In this document: piece after piece, positions 26,876 through 37,171 of the stretch | Position numbering within the stretch: the stretch's first letter is position 1 | Layout: each line of letters opens with the position of its first letter | Source: Vibrio sp. 99-8-1 | GTDB taxonomy: Bacteria > Pseudomonadota > Gammaproteobacteria > Enterobacterales > Vibrionaceae | Direction of reading: 5' to 3' | NCBI RefSeq assembly: GCF_013114595.1 | Contig: NZ_VTXE01000014.1 | Coordinates: forward strand, 62,001 to 126,000 | Length of the DNA: 64,000 bases | Program-made: the position numbers and the translations under genes | Notes under the pieces: generated by a model | Seen by the model: the letters and a program-made list of their open reading frames with translations, nothing else | Databases searched by the model: none | Told to the model about the DNA's origin: nothing

Positions 26876-27658
26876 CTACTTTAGTTTATCTTGTGCCGCT
26901 TTTGCTGATGCGCTATTCGCGTGCTCTTTAATCACTTGCTGATAATACTGTTTAGCCTGATCAGGCTGGTTGTTTCGTTTAGCAAGATCACCAAGCTTAA
27001 CCAAAGAATCTGCGCGTTTGGTCGACTTCTCATACGTCACAACTTGAGCAAAGCTCTTAGCCGCTTCTTTGTCCATCTTTTTAGCAAAGTAGAGTTGGCC
27101 TAACCAGTAGTGAGAGTTGGGCGTAAAGTTAGAGTTAGGGAAATTTGCTTGGAAAGCCGTAAAGGCTTCGATCGCACCCGTATAATCTTTCTTCTTCAAA
27201 ATCAAATCAACCGCATTTTTATACGCCGTCTCTTCATCAACATCTGAAGTAAATGTGCCCGTTGTGCCTTCTTCTACTTTTGCAGCATCAACTGGAGCCG
27301 CAGTGGTTGGCGTTTTAACTTCATTACGAAGTTTATCGAATTCGATAAATAGCTCTCTTTGACGTTCAAGCATCTGCTTCATGTCATAGCTATTTCGTTC
27401 TACCGTGCCTCTTAATTCATCAAGTTCCGCCGTCATATCGTCTATTTGCTGTTGCAATTGAAGTTGCACAGTAGCGCGATTACGAAGTAAGCGCTCTAAA
27501 CGCTCTACATCAGTTTCAGGGGAAGTCGCTTGATTGGTTACCGAGGAGGTAGAAGTAGTACTGTTTAATTCTGATACTGGAGCAGGTGCGGCGAATGCAA
27601 TATTCGCCGCACTTACCAGTAACGTAAGCGAAACAGTTCGCTTTAAGTTACTGCTCAT
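26876..27658 (-). CDS. cpoB: Cell division coordinator CpoB (YbgF), Tol-Pal accessory
   Basis: 260 aa from ATG 27658, which follows TGAGG; a TTG five codons upstream is less likely. A signal peptide ends near residue 24 (ANIAFA). A coiled coil follows at about 45-105 (VERLERLLRNRATVQLQLQQQIDD), then TPR repeats at about 135-255 (AYKNAVDLILKKKDYTGAIEAF, YWLGQLYFAKKMDKEAAKSF, RADSLVKLGDLAKRNNQPDQAKQYYQ). CpoB links outer-membrane constriction to peptidoglycan synthesis. It follows pal with a 21-base gap. Confidence 0.93.
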   Translation of the reverse strand: MSSNLKRTVSLTLLVSAANIAFAAPAPVSELNSTTSTSSVTNQATSPETDVERLERLLRNRATVQLQLQQQIDDMTAELDELRGTVERNSYDMKQMLERQRELFIEFDKLRNEVKTPTTAAPVDAAKVEEGTTGTFTSDVDEETAYKNAVDLILKKKDYTGAIEAFTAFQANFPNSNFTPNSHYWLGQLYFAKKMDKEAAKSFAQVVTYEKSTKRADSLVKLGDLAKRNNQPDQAKQYYQQVIKEHANSASAKAAQDKLK

Positions 27659-27679
27659 GAGGTCTATCCTCAATCTTGA

Positions 27680-28195
27680 TTAGTATACGATAACCGCACG
27701 ACGGTTTTTCGCATAAGCTTCTTCACTCTGACCAAGAACTAGTGGCTTCTCTTCGCCATAGCTAGTAATAGCGATTTGGTCAGCCTGAACACCTAGTGCT
27801 TGTAGGTACTTAGATACAGCTTCTGCACGACGCTCGCCAAGTACGATGTTGTACTCTGGAGTACCACGCTCATCAGCATGACCTTCTACTGTTACTTTGA
27901 TAGATGGGTCTTTGCTTAGGAATGCAGCATGTGCAGCTAGCATGTCTTCGTAGTTGCCCGCAACAGTTGCATTATCAAATGCAAAGAATACTGTTTGGTT
28001 TTCACGAAGAGCTTGCTCTTTTAGTTCTTTCTCAGAAAGTTGAGAGTCTTGCCCTACTGGCGTTACTACTGTACTGCCATCTTTATTTGTGCTCGAAGAT
28101 GAAGAACCTGTTGCTTCATTGTTTGAGCTACAAGCTGTAACTGCTAGGATTGGTAGCGCAATTAGTAGCCCTTTAAGAACCTTGTTAAGTTGCAT
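27680..28195 (-). CDS. pal: Peptidoglycan-associated lipoprotein Pal
   Basis: 171 aa. The lipobox LAVTAC places the acylated cysteine at residue 22. A Ser/Thr-rich tether precedes the OmpA-like domain (about 65-171) with FAFDNATVAGNYEDML, VTVEGHADERGTPEYNIVLGERRA and NRRAVIVY, the peptidoglycan-binding signature. It is anchored in the outer membrane, binds TolB and peptidoglycan, and supports constriction at division. Confidence 0.96.
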   Translation of the reverse strand: MQLNKVLKGLLIALPILAVTACSSNNEATGSSSSSTNKDGSTVVTPVGQDSQLSEKELKEQALRENQTVFFAFDNATVAGNYEDMLAAHAAFLSKDPSIKVTVEGHADERGTPEYNIVLGERRAEAVSKYLQALGVQADQIAITSYGEEKPLVLGQSEEAYAKNRRAVIVY

Positions 28196-28228
28196 TTTAT
28201 TTCTTCCTTATTTATCAAAACTTAGTTG

Positions 28229-29575
28229 CTACAAAAACGGTGACCAGGCGGGAGCTCTAACACGCCCATTTGTTGCCGGTAATCTAGCCTTAAAACGACC
28301 ATCTATCGATACTAGAGAAAGTATGTTTTTCTTTCTATAGATCGAACTGTATATGACCATTCCACCATTAGGGGCAATGCTTGGAGATTCGTCCAGTAAT
28401 GTTTTAGTGAGTACTTGAACGGCCCCAGTCTCCAGATCTTGTTTCGCCAAATTAAACCCTGTTGATGAACGATTCACCATTATCATGAAACGACCATCGG
28501 GTGTTATTTGACCACCCAAATTCTGGCTACCTTGCCAAGTTAAACGATTCGTTGAACCGTCCTGTAAATTTACTCGATAAATCTGAGGTTTACCACCCCG
28601 ATCAGAGGTAAATATAAGAGATCGACCATCTGGATACCAAAATGGTTCTGTATTATTTGATCTACCGCGCGTTATTTGTTTCAGTTTGCGGGTTTTTAAG
28701 TCGAGTGTGTAAACCTGAAGGCTGCCTGTCTTTGACAGCACAATGGCCAAGGATTTGCCATCAGGTGAAAATCTCGGTGCGCCGTTGTGGCGAGGAAATG
28801 AGGTCAGTTTTTCTCGTTTGCCGGTATAAATATCCATAATGAATATTTCTGCTTGGCCATTTTGGAAACTAACATAAGCCAACTGACGACCGTCTGGCGA
28901 CCATGCCGGAGACATTAGCGGTTGCTTAGAACGAAGTACTAACCTTTCGTCATAACCATCGTAATCTGCAACTCGTAGCTGAAACTTGTACTTGTCATCA
29001 TCATTTGCAACCACGTAGGCAATACGAGTTAAAAACGCGCCACGCTCGCCGGTCAGTTGCTCATAAACAAAGTTCGATATCTTGTGCGAGTATTTACGCA
29101 ACTGCTTTGCAGTTAATGGGATTGATTTTTTGTGGAATAGAATATGGTCTTTAGACAAAACCAAATTGCCGTTTTCATCCAGCCCTTTACTCTGCCCATT
29201 GGTTAATTGGCCACGAACCACATCAACTAGTTGATAATCAATAACGTACTTGCCGTCTGCATTTTGGCTAACGGTGCCGGTCAGCAGAGCATCCACGCCA
29301 AGAGAGATCCAAGAAGAGAATTTGATTTCACTATCTGTGTAAGGCGTTTGCGGCATTTTGTTCACCGCCACCGGGCTAAATTTACCACTACGCTGCAAAT
29401 CAGAAGATATGATCGACGAAATATTTTGTGGTAACGGTTTATTGCCTTGCCACTGAAATGGCACAATGGCGATAGGCCTTGCTGAGTTAACCCCTTCAGT
29501 GATCACCAGTTCTAAAGCTGCGTTGGCATAACCAGCAACAACAATTAGTAATCCTGCAATTATTTTCTTTATCAC
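28229..29575 (-). CDS. tolB: Tol-Pal system protein TolB
   Basis: 448 aa from GTG 29575, chosen because AAGAGGG lies just upstream and the signal peptide ([19 protein letters not shown]) begins there; the frame extends to a TTG at 29608 overlapping tolA. The N-terminal TolB domain is followed by WD40-like PD40 propeller blades with repeated [15 protein letters not shown]-type motifs ([30 protein letters not shown]). It is periplasmic and shuttles between Pal and TolA. Confidence 0.95.
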   Translation of the reverse strand: MIKKIIAGLLIVVAGYANAALELVITEGVNSARPIAIVPFQWQGNKPLPQNISSIISSDLQRSGKFSPVAVNKMPQTPYTDSEIKFSSWISLGVDALLTGTVSQNADGKYVIDYQLVDVVRGQLTNGQSKGLDENGNLVLSKDHILFHKKSIPLTAKQLRKYSHKISNFVYEQLTGERGAFLTRIAYVVANDDDKYKFQLRVADYDGYDERLVLRSKQPLMSPAWSPDGRQLAYVSFQNGQAEIFIMDIYTGKREKLTSFPRHNGAPRFSPDGKSLAIVLSKTGSLQVYTLDLKTRKLKQITRGRSNNTEPFWYPDGRSLIFTSDRGGKPQIYRVNLQDGSTNRLTWQGSQNLGGQITPDGRFMIMVNRSSTGFNLAKQDLETGAVQVLTKTLLDESPSIAPNGGMVIYSSIYRKKNILSLVSIDGRFKARLPATNGRVRAPAWSPFL

Positions 29576-29594
29576 TACTGTTCCCTCTTCCCTG

Positions 29595-30650
29595 TTACTC
29601 TGGTGCAACAGTTAGATTTATATCTCTCAATTTCGCCACCACATCTTTATCTTCTGGCAGCGGAAAACTGGTTACGTTAGCAACGGCCCGTTTCGTTGCT
29701 TTACACACGTTATTATCACCACCCAGCACTTTTACATCACTAAGAATGGCGTCTCTACCCGTTGGAAGCAATCGCAAATTAACTCGGCATGATTTGCCTC
29801 GAAATGACTCTTCCGTTAATAATTTACTTTGAATGAGCTGAGCATAAATCGCCCCATACCTGTCCACTTCAGAAGCGACAAATTTTTGCTTCGCGCTAGA
29901 GTTTTGCGACGCTTCTTGTTCAAGACCGGCAAAGATATCCCCTAACGCAGCTTCTTGCTCTTTACGCTCTTTTTCTAGCTGCTTGAGTTTCTCTTGCTCC
30001 TTGCGTACTTTTTCTTCCGCAATGGCACGTTCTTTCTCTTTCGCTATGCGATCGGCTTCAGCTTTGGCGGCTTTTTCTTTTTCGATGCGCGCTTTTTCCT
30101 GAGCTTGCTTAACCGCTTTCTCTTTTTCAACACGTTCTTTTTCAGCTTTCGCTACCGCTTTCTGCTTGGCTACACGCTCTTGTTCCGCTTTTTTAACTGC
30201 GGCTTCTTTTTTCTTCCGCTCAGCTTCGGCTTTTGCGAGTTGATCTTTCTCTTTACGTAGTTTCTCTTTTTCTTGACGTAATTTTTCTTGTTCAGCCTTG
30301 CGCTGCTTTTCTGCTTCTCTTGCCGCTTTATCGGCTTTAGACTTATCTTCTTGTAATTTACGAATTCTGGCTTCTTCCGCTTTTCTGTTCTTCTCTAATT
30401 GCTCTGCCTGTTTCCGCAACTTATCTAAACGATCTTGTTCAACTTTGGCTGCTGATTCTCTTTTCTTGCGAATCTCATTTGCCTGCTGTCTCACCATATT
30501 AGGGTCGATAACTACCGCTTGCACCAAGCTTCCTGTCGGTTCAGGCTTCGACATATTAAAGTCGGTTCCCCACAGCAAAGCAGCAACAAGCAAAAGGTGC
30601 AGTGTCACTGAAATAACGATTGCCGATGTGAAATTTTTATTATTTTTCAT
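29595..30650 (-). CDS. tolA: Tol-Pal system protein TolA
   Basis: 351 aa. One N-terminal membrane anchor ([18 protein letters not shown]), a long Lys/Glu/Ala-rich helical domain II (about 55-250) and a C-terminal TolA domain III with paired cysteines ([24 protein letters not shown]). It transmits proton-motive energy from TolQR to TolB/Pal. It lies 12 bases downstream of tolR. Confidence 0.95.
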   Translation of the reverse strand: MKNNKNFTSAIVISVTLHLLLVAALLWGTDFNMSKPEPTGSLVQAVVIDPNMVRQQANEIRKKRESAAKVEQDRLDKLRKQAEQLEKNRKAEEARIRKLQEDKSKADKAAREAEKQRKAEQEKLRQEKEKLRKEKDQLAKAEAERKKKEAAVKKAEQERVAKQKAVAKAEKERVEKEKAVKQAQEKARIEKEKAAKAEADRIAKEKERAIAEEKVRKEQEKLKQLEKERKEQEAALGDIFAGLEQEASQNSSAKQKFVASEVDRYGAIYAQLIQSKLLTEESFRGKSCRVNLRLLPTGRDAILSDVKVLGGDNNVCKATKRAVANVTSFPLPEDKDVVAKLRDINLTVAPE

Positions 30651-30662
30651 CTGCCGCTTAAC

Positions 30663-31106
30663 TTATTCCTTGATATCCGTTAGCAAGCCAACTTTTTCAA
30701 TTCCAGCCTGATTAAGCTCATCTAGCACTAATACTATTTCTGAATATGGTGTGGCGGCATCGCCTCCGACCGCAACAGGTGACGTCGCTGATATTGAGCG
30801 TTCCGCTTTCACTCTGACAATAAGCTCTTGCAATGATAGTCCTCGCTGAACATCTTCATTGTTGACACTCAAACCAAGATTACCGTCTTGGTCTATTTCA
30901 ACAATAATAAAGCTGGCATTATCATCACCTGCCAATTCTGACGCGGGTTTCGCGGATGCTGTAGCGGGTAGCTCAACATCTACCCCTTGGGTAACAAATG
31001 GGGAGGTAACCATGAAGATAATGAGTAGTACCAACATAACGTCGATATAGGGAACAACATTAATTTCCGCGGTTAACTTTCGTTTCTTTGGTTGATAACC
31101 CGCCAT
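30663..31106 (-). CDS. tolR: Tol-Pal system protein TolR
   Basis: 147 aa, ExbD/TolR family. One membrane helix (AEINVVPYIDVMLVLLIIFMV) carries the proton-pathway aspartate in YIDVML, and a periplasmic domain follows. It forms the motor with TolQ. The gap to tolQ is 2 bases. Confidence 0.95.
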   Translation of the reverse strand: MAGYQPKKRKLTAEINVVPYIDVMLVLLIIFMVTSPFVTQGVDVELPATASAKPASELAGDDNASFIIVEIDQDGNLGLSVNNEDVQRGLSLQELIVRVKAERSISATSPVAVGGDAATPYSEIVLVLDELNQAGIEKVGLLTDIKE

Positions 31107-31108
31107 GC

Positions 31109-31792
31109 TTAGTCCTTATCGCTCATCGCTTGACGGTGAAGGATACTATGAAACTCTTCAGAGAATGTGGCGTAAGTATGTTCCAACTTACTGACTCGGT
31201 TACTCAGGTTGTTATATGCCATTACCGCAGGGATCGCAGCGAATAGCCCCATCGCAGTGGCAACTAGCGCTTCAGCGATACCCGGTGCAACCATGGCTAA
31301 TGTCGCCTGCTTCACTTCGCCTAAGGCGATAAAGGCGTGCATGATGCCCCAAACTGTACCGAATAGACCAATGTATGGGCTTATGGACCCTACAGTCGCA
31401 AGGAAAGGCAAATTGGTTTCTAGTGAGTCGACTTCTCTTGAGACACTCACTCTCATAGCACGACCCGTCCCATCCATAACCGAGTCACCCGATGAGCCGG
31501 ATGTTCTTCTTAGTCGAGCAAATTCAGTAAAGCCGGAGTAGAAAATCTCTTCCGTACCGGAAATATCATTTTTTCGCTCTTTTACATTTTGATAAAGCTT
31601 AGACAAGTCTTGTGTAGACCAGAACTTATCTTCAAATTCATTTGCTTCTTTTATTGCTGTAGACAACACCTTGCTGCGTTGAATAATCATGGCCCAAGAT
31701 GCCACTGACATGCCCAGCAAAATAAGCATGACACATTTGACCAACATGCTGGCTTGCAAAAATAGGTCTAGAATTGATATTTCAGCGTTCAC
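31109..31792 (-). CDS. tolQ: Tol-Pal system protein TolQ
   Basis: 227 aa, MotA/TolQ/ExbB family. Three membrane helices (about 15-37, 130-155, 165-190) with [14 protein letters not shown] and [24 protein letters not shown] as conserved motifs. The start is a GTG that overlaps the ybgC stop by 4 bases. It forms the proton channel of the Tol motor. Confidence 0.95.
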   Translation of the reverse strand: MNAEISILDLFLQASMLVKCVMLILLGMSVASWAMIIQRSKVLSTAIKEANEFEDKFWSTQDLSKLYQNVKERKNDISGTEEIFYSGFTEFARLRRTSGSSGDSVMDGTGRAMRVSVSREVDSLETNLPFLATVGSISPYIGLFGTVWGIMHAFIALGEVKQATLAMVAPGIAEALVATAMGLFAAIPAVMAYNNLSNRVSKLEHTYATFSEEFHSILHRQAMSDKD

Positions 31793-32217
31793 TCTGCTAT
31801 TAGCTCCGCAATTATTGAGTTTGGAATGGCTTGAGGTTTCATTTTTTGACTATTGACGCATGCTACCTTAACCGAGGCTTTGCACAACGTGCGTCCTTCA
31901 AGATTGACAATTTGCTGACAAAAAACCAGCGATGCTCGCTTCAATTCGGAGATATTAGTGACCACAGTTAGCTGATCATCCAATTTAGCACCCTGTATAA
32001 AATCAATGTCCATATGACGAACAACAAATCCAACTTCTTGTTCAAGTAGTCCTTGTTGAGAGACACCAACTGAGCGTAACAGTTCCGTTCTTGCCCGTTC
32101 AAAAAATTTCAAATAGTTTGAATGATAAACGACACCACCAGCATCAGTATCTTCATAATATACCGTTACAGGCCATTGAAAATCGGATGTTGTTATTCCC
32201 TGCACTATTCGTACCAA
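31789..32217 (-). CDS. ybgC: Acyl-CoA thioesterase YbgC
   Basis: 142 aa as given; a GTG at 32205 giving [13 protein letters not shown] is an equally plausible start, and both are non-ATG. The hot-dog fold motif [26 protein letters not shown] is intact. It hydrolyses short- or medium-chain acyl-CoA and is the first gene of the ybgC-tolQRAB-pal-cpoB unit. A terminator at 32304-32338 separates it from the cyd genes. Confidence 0.93.
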   Translation of the reverse strand: MVRIVQGITTSDFQWPVTVYYEDTDAGGVVYHSNYLKFFERARTELLRSVGVSQQGLLEQEVGFVVRHMDIDFIQGAKLDDQLTVVTNISELKRASLVFCQQIVNLEGRTLCKASVKVACVNSQKMKPQAIPNSIIAELIAE

Positions 32218-32303
32218 AGCGAAAATAAAAATAATGGATAACTATACCTTATCAAAGGGGATTAGTACGCTACTGAGAAAGTTTTTTTTCTAGAAATGAT
32301 AAA

Positions 32304-32338
32304 AAACAGAAGCAAAGCCAAAAACTTTGCTTCTGTTT
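32304..32338 (-). terminator. Terminator of cydABX-ybgE
   Basis: AAACAGAAGCAAAG and CTTTGCTTCTGTTT are perfect 14-bp arms around a 7-base loop, with a T run on the minus strand. It isolates the tol operon from upstream cyd transcription. Confidence 0.9.
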
Positions 32339-32413
32339 GCTGTTTTTTTAACCCAACAGAAAGTTGCTACTAGGGTCTATTGATTGTTTCACAACACATT
32401 TTGTTCAGGTTAT

Positions 32414-32722
32414 TTATACCCATACATAACGGATAGTAAGGTAGCAGAGCACTGCAAAGGAAAGGTAAGGACTAAAAAACAGTTTCCAAAACCATGCCCT
32501 AGGCACAAAACCGATGCCAACAATCACACCAGTACAAACCGACCAAATCAACAAAGGCGCAATCACTGCATTAAAACCACCAATCGCTTGTGCGTAGAGC
32601 GTTGGCTCCCACATAACAAGCCCTGCATGGCCAATCGCCAATACAAAGATTAGTGCGCGCAACAGCGCACTATTCTCAATAGGTTGATGCGCTTTGACAA
32701 CTTGGTCAATCAGCTTACTCAC
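32414..32722 (-). CDS. ybgE: Cyd operon membrane protein YbgE
   Basis: 102 aa beginning with GTG at 32722, overlapping the cydX stop by 8 bases. Three membrane helices are predicted (about 20-40, 50-72, 78-100). Its place after cydX matches YbgE of E. coli. Its function in cytochrome bd biology is not established. Confidence 0.85.
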   Translation of the reverse strand: MSKLIDQVVKAHQPIENSALLRALIFVLAIGHAGLVMWEPTLYAQAIGGFNAVIAPLLIWSVCTGVIVGIGFVPRAWFWKLFFSPYLSFAVLCYLTIRYVWV

Positions 32723-32822
32723 TGTCTTTATCCATCATCTCACTGTGTTCTAACCACAACGCATTCACAATACCAAATGCACATGCCAGTAATACACCTA
32801 AAATCCATGCGAAATACCACAT
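32715..32822 (-). CDS. cydX: Cytochrome bd-I oxidase small subunit CydX
   Basis: 35 aa, a single-helix protein: MWYFAWILGVLLACAFGIVN, then ALWLEHSEMMDKDSE. The opening MWYFAWILG and the length match CydX (YbgT). It starts 12 bases after the cydB stop and overlaps ybgE. CydX stabilises the bd oxidase haems. Confidence 0.93.
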   Translation of the reverse strand: MWYFAWILGVLLACAFGIVNALWLEHSEMMDKDSE

Positions 32823-32834
32823 ATTTTCAGCTCC

Positions 32835-33971
32835 TTAGTAAAGTGAATTTTTGTTATCTTCAATGTATTGCTCGTCAAGACGACCATACATTTTGTAATA
32901 AGACCAAGCAGTATAAGACAAAATGATTGGCACAAAGATCGCCGCAACACCTGTCATAATCTGCAATGTTAACTCACTAGACGTTGAGTCCCACATCGTT
33001 AGGCTGTGGCTAGGTTCCAAGCTCGACGGCATCACAAATGGGAACATAGTAAAGCCAGCGGTCAAAATCACACCTGCGACCGTTAAGCTTGAAGCAAGGA
33101 AAGCAATTCCTGACTTCTCAAAACGGCTAGCCAGTATTGCAATCAATGGCATAACCGCACCAAGCAGGGGTGCAATCCACATTAACGGATACTTCTCAAA
33201 GTTTACCATCCAAGCGCCCGCTTCACGAACCACCTCTTTGTTCAGTGGATTGGAAGCTGCCAAGGTGTCGATTTCACTTTTAATTGAGTAACCATCGATG
33301 CCTTGTAGCCAAAAACCGGCAATGACAAACAGGGCAGCGACCACGATTGCCGCAATTTGACTTACTTTACGAGCACGATCATATACCGCATCGGTTGTTT
33401 TCATTTGCAACCAGGTCGACCCCATAAGTAAGAACATCGCCAAACTGACAACACCACAAACTAGAGCAAATGGATTTAACAAGCCAAAAAATGAGCCATG
33501 ATAGCTAGGCATCATTAAATCACTCAATACAAATGGCACACCTTGTAGTAGGTTACCGAATGCCACACCAAAGATAATTGGTGGAACAAACCCAGAGATA
33601 CTAATCGCGATATCCCAGTTGTTGCGCCATTTTTGGTTCTCTAGCTTTGAACGGTAATCTAAACCCAATGGGCGTAACCACAATGCCGCTAGTGTGATGA
33701 CCATGGCAAAGTAAAAACCAGAAAATGATGTCGCATAAACCAGAGGCCATGCTGCAAATAACGCACCGCCCGCGGTAATTAGCCACACCTGATTTCCATC
33801 CCAGTGTGGAGCGATAGAGTTAATCATAACTCGGCGTTCATTATCCGTTTTACCGATAATAGGGACCAATGCACCTACACCAAGGTCAAAACCATCAGCA
33901 ATGGCAAAACCAATTAACAGAACACCCACAAGTGCCCACCAGATAAAACGTAAGACTTCGTAATCAAACAT
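32835..33971 (-). CDS. cydB: Cytochrome bd ubiquinol oxidase subunit II
   Basis: 378 aa, with eight or nine membrane helices. Conserved segments include FDYEVLRFIWWALVGVLLIGFAI..DGFDLGVGAL and NSIAPHWDGNQVWLI. It is the scaffold subunit paired with CydA and starts 16 bases after the cydA stop. Confidence 0.96.
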   Translation of the reverse strand: MFDYEVLRFIWWALVGVLLIGFAIADGFDLGVGALVPIIGKTDNERRVMINSIAPHWDGNQVWLITAGGALFAAWPLVYATSFSGFYFAMVITLAALWLRPLGLDYRSKLENQKWRNNWDIAISISGFVPPIIFGVAFGNLLQGVPFVLSDLMMPSYHGSFFGLLNPFALVCGVVSLAMFLLMGSTWLQMKTTDAVYDRARKVSQIAAIVVAALFVIAGFWLQGIDGYSIKSEIDTLAASNPLNKEVVREAGAWMVNFEKYPLMWIAPLLGAVMPLIAILASRFEKSGIAFLASSLTVAGVILTAGFTMFPFVMPSSLEPSHSLTMWDSTSSELTLQIMTGVAAIFVPIILSYTAWSYYKMYGRLDEQYIEDNKNSLY

Positions 33972-33987
33972 ATTCTATTCTCCCTGC

Positions 33988-35574
33988 TTACGCTTCTACT
34001 TGTCGGTTTACGGTATCTTGAACAGAGTTGCCCTCTTGTTCAAAGTGATAACGACCAGTTTTAAGGCTACTTGGGCCTTTACGCGCAAATTTCACCATTA
34101 GATATACTTCTGCAATTAAGAACACGGTATAGAGTGCGATAATTGCAAACAGCGAGATCCATAGGTCTGTTTCCGACAGAGCAGAAACCGCGACATCTAC
34201 AGGTAAAATCTCACCTACAGCCCATGGCTGACGGCCAAATTCCGCAACAAACCATCCCATTTCAATCGCAATCCAAGGAAGTGGAATGGAGAAGAACGCC
34301 GCTTTTAATACCCAAGGTTTATGTTCGATTTTTTGACGGCAGGTTTGTAAGAATGCCGCACCGAAGACAAACAACATAATAAAGCCACATGCCACCATGA
34401 TTCTGAAGGACCAGAATAGTGGCCATACGGTTGGAATAGAGTCATCTACTGCCGCTTGGATCTGCTGCTCAGTAGCGTCAACCACATCATCGGTGTAGCG
34501 CTTCAATAACAGACCGTAACCGAGGTCATTTTTAACCGAATCAAACTCGTCAAGGTTCTGTTGTGACTTATCACCACCACGCAGTTTTTGTAGCAATTCA
34601 TAAGCGTACATACCATTTCGTATGCGCTCTTCATGCTCAACTTTAAGCTCAGAGATACCCGCGACTTCAGTATCAAATGAACGAGTGGCGATGATACCCA
34701 TAGCGTAAGGAATTTTTATGGCAAAATCGGTTTTCATTGTTTCTTGATTAGGGAACCCAAATACCGTAAATGCCGCAGGCGCTTCTTCTGTGTGCCACTC
34801 AGCTTCTATTGCTGCCAGTTTCACTTTTTGGATGTCACCCAGTTCATAACCAGATTCATCCCCTAGCACAATAACAGACAGTATTGACGCCATACCAAAT
34901 GAAGCAGCAACCGCAAACGAGCGTCGGGCAAATGCGATGTCACGACCTTTTAATAGATAGTATGAGCTGATACCCAGAACAAACATGGCACCACAAGTGT
35001 ATCCCGATGCTACGGTATGCACGAACTTAACCTGAGCAACAGGGTTAAGAACTAACTCCGCGAAACTGACCATTTCCATTCGCATTGATTCAAAGTTGAA
35101 TTCAGCGCCAACCGGATTTTGCATCCAGCCGTTAGCCACCAATATCCACAATGCAGAAAAGTTTGAACCTAGCGCAACTAACCATGTTACCGCCAAGTGC
35201 TGCCTTTTTGACAATCGGTCCCAACCAAAGAAGAACAAACCTACAAAAGTGGATTCGAGGAAAAATGCTACGAGGGCTTCAATGGCTAGAGGGGCACCAA
35301 ATATATCGCCTACATAGTGAGAATAGTAGGACCAGTTAGTACCGAATTGGAACTCCATGGTTAAGCCTGTGGCTACACCTAGAGCAAAGTTGATTCCGAA
35401 TAGCTTACCCCAGAACTTGGTCATGTCCTTGTAGATCTGCTTGTCGGTCATTACGTAGAGGGACTCCATGATGGCGAGTAAAAATGCCATACCTAAAGTC
35501 AATGGAACAAATAGAAAGTGATACATCGCTGTCAATGCAAATTGTAACCGCGATAAATCCACTATGTCGATCAT
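33988..35574 (-). CDS. cydA: Cytochrome bd ubiquinol oxidase subunit I
   Basis: 528 aa (E. coli 522). The haem ligands are visible: His18-19 in [12 protein letters not shown], His near 186 in [11 protein letters not shown], and the methionine near 393 in FRIMVACGF. The Q-loop is present ([12 protein letters not shown]). It oxidises ubiquinol and reduces oxygen with high affinity. An FNR box lies about 220 bases upstream. Confidence 0.97.
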   Translation of the reverse strand: MIDIVDLSRLQFALTAMYHFLFVPLTLGMAFLLAIMESLYVMTDKQIYKDMTKFWGKLFGINFALGVATGLTMEFQFGTNWSYYSHYVGDIFGAPLAIEALVAFFLESTFVGLFFFGWDRLSKRQHLAVTWLVALGSNFSALWILVANGWMQNPVGAEFNFESMRMEMVSFAELVLNPVAQVKFVHTVASGYTCGAMFVLGISSYYLLKGRDIAFARRSFAVAASFGMASILSVIVLGDESGYELGDIQKVKLAAIEAEWHTEEAPAAFTVFGFPNQETMKTDFAIKIPYAMGIIATRSFDTEVAGISELKVEHEERIRNGMYAYELLQKLRGGDKSQQNLDEFDSVKNDLGYGLLLKRYTDDVVDATEQQIQAAVDDSIPTVWPLFWSFRIMVACGFIMLFVFGAAFLQTCRQKIEHKPWVLKAAFFSIPLPWIAIEMGWFVAEFGRQPWAVGEILPVDVAVSALSETDLWISLFAIIALYTVFLIAEVYLMVKFARKGPSSLKTGRYHFEQEGNSVQDTVNRQVEA

Positions 35575-35964
35575 AGTAACTCCTTTTGTGTCGGGCTGAA
35601 GACACTAATGCTTATTGCACAAATCCGAAGCACTTTTTCGTCCAGAACGATGACAATGTAACTAAAAGGTTGCCATGTTAAAAACTTGTGCCTTTTCGGT
35701 TATTTTTTTGTTAAGTTTTAACTAATATAGCTGCAACTAATATTACTGGTAAAACCTAGCAGATTCAAAATATTTATTTTTATTTTTCGCCTTGATATAC
35801 ATCAATTTTTTTGATTGGCATAGAAAATAGCCGCGCACAATTTGACCACCATCAAATTATCGGCCTTTTTTATAACTTATAGGATCTAAAGAAGATTTTT
35901 TTATATCAAAAACAGAGGGGATAAAGGAGGTGAAATATAGTTAAGATATTTACTAATTTGTGAT
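35575..35964. other. Long AT-rich upstream region of cydA
   Basis: About 390 bases without a gene, holding the FNR box and ArcA-like tract. A strong Shine-Dalgarno-like AAAGGAGGTGA at about 35924-35934 is followed only by GTG AAA TAT AGT TAA, so it starts no real gene on the plus strand. Confidence 0.5.
35792..35805. promoter_or_regulatory. FNR box upstream of cydA
   Basis: TTGATATACATCAA is a perfect match to the FNR consensus TTGAT-N4-ATCAA. An ArcA-like tract (TGTTAAGTTTTAACTAA, 35709-35725) lies between it and cydA. Oxygen-dependent control of cydABX fits known regulation in relatives. Confidence 0.75.
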
Positions 35965-36156
35965 ATGACTCACTTACAGCAGAGTCTGCTCACAGAGCTA
36001 GCCTATTGGGAACATGAAAACCGCTCTGCTCACGACCCGTTCGAGAAAATGAAACGAGATGAAGTAGACATAAATGGACAGCCCCTCCATTTATGTCCTT
36101 TTAGAGCTAGATTGAACGGTCAACCAAAAACTTGGGTTAGTGTTCTTCACCTTTGA
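35965..36156 (+). CDS. Small hypothetical protein (63 aa), uncertain
   Basis: An ATG frame of 63 codons with protein-like composition ([35 protein letters not shown]), but no Shine-Dalgarno at proper distance and no recognised family. Its end overlaps the ruvB 3' end by 20 bases on the other strand, and it contains a 12-bp perfect hairpin. It may be real or chance. Confidence 0.3.
   Translation: MTHLQQSLLTELAYWEHENRSAHDPFEKMKRDEVDINGQPLHLCPFRARLNGQPKTWVSVLHL
36067..36097. terminator. 12-bp perfect stem-loop beyond ruvB
   Basis: GACATAAATGGA and TCCATTTATGTC surround a 7-base loop 40 bases past the ruvB stop. The plus side has only CTTTT and the minus side lacks a T run, so it is a weak terminator or 3' stabiliser of the ruv mRNA. 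Confidence 0.45.
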
Positions 36157-37153
36157 CCAAACCAAAGTGCAGATAAGCACGGTTTGTGGCCATTCGTCCT
36201 CTAGGGGTTCTTTGCAGGTAACCTTGTTGAATCAAGTACGGCTCTAATACATCTTCGATGGTATCTTTCTCTTCACCGATCGCCGCCGCTAGGTTATCTA
36301 GCCCCACCGGTCCACCAGAAAACTTCTCCATAATTGCCAGCAGCAGCTTTCTATCCATATAGTCAAAGCCTTGGCTATCCACATCCAACATATCTAGCGC
36401 TTTATCTGCCACATCAGCGGAGATATGGCCATCACCTTTCACTTCAGCATAATCACGCACTCTGCGTAGCAACCGGTTAGCGATCCTAGGTGTTCCGCGA
36501 GCTCGTCGTGCCACCTCTAACGCGCCTAATGGATCCATAGATAAGTTGAGGCAATTGGCACTACGTTGAACAATGTGTTGTAAGTCAGCGACTTTGTAAT
36601 ACTCCAACCGCTGAACAATACCGAATCTATCCCTGAGTGGAGAGGTTAAGGAGCCCGCTCTGGTTGTTGCGCCAATAAGCGTAAAAGGTGGTAAATCAAT
36701 CTTAATGGAACGAGCCGCAGGGCCTTCACCAATCATGATATCCAATTGGTAATCTTCCATTGCTGGATAGAGCACTTCTTCGACCACTGGGCTAAGACGA
36801 TGGATTTCATCAATAAAGAGTACGTCATTCTCTTCTAAGTTGGTGAGCAGTGCCGCAAGATCGCCCGCTTTCTCCAGTACCGGGCCAGAGGTGGTACGAA
36901 TATTCACTTCCATTTCGTTAGCGACAATATTTGCTAAGGTGGTTTTACCTAGCCCTGGAGGGCCAAAAATAAGCAAATGATCGAGCGCTTCTTCTCTTTT
37001 TTGCGCCGCCTGAATAAAGATTTCCATCTGATCACGGACGTGATCCTGACCTCTATAATCCGCCAGTTTTTTAGGTCGAATCGCTCGGTCTATGACATCT
37101 TCATCTTTAAATACCGGATTATCAGGGGCAATGAGACGATCTGCTTCAATCAT
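36137..37153 (-). CDS. ruvB: Holliday junction branch-migration ATPase RuvB
   Basis: 338 aa. Walker [10 protein letters not shown], Walker B FIDEIHRL, sensor GATTRAGSL and the C-terminal winged helix ([20 protein letters not shown]) are intact. It drives branch migration with RuvA during recombinational repair. It lies 18 bases after ruvA. Confidence 0.97.
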   Translation of the reverse strand: MIEADRLIAPDNPVFKDEDVIDRAIRPKKLADYRGQDHVRDQMEIFIQAAQKREEALDHLLIFGPPGLGKTTLANIVANEMEVNIRTTSGPVLEKAGDLAALLTNLEENDVLFIDEIHRLSPVVEEVLYPAMEDYQLDIMIGEGPAARSIKIDLPPFTLIGATTRAGSLTSPLRDRFGIVQRLEYYKVADLQHIVQRSANCLNLSMDPLGALEVARRARGTPRIANRLLRRVRDYAEVKGDGHISADVADKALDMLDVDSQGFDYMDRKLLLAIMEKFSGGPVGLDNLAAAIGEEKDTIEDVLEPYLIQQGYLQRTPRGRMATNRAYLHFGLVKGEEH

Positions 37154-37171
37154 TTTCTATTCTCTTTTCGC

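Noticed and set aside
29994-30711. Plus-strand frames opposite tolA/tolR rich in Phe and Leu
   Set aside because: They mirror the Lys/Glu-rich helix codons of TolA on the other strand; TolA is certain.
35924-35934. Strong Shine-Dalgarno-like AAAGGAGGTGA as the start of a gene
   Set aside because: The only start codon in reach yields a four-codon frame; the next ATG is about 30 bases away.
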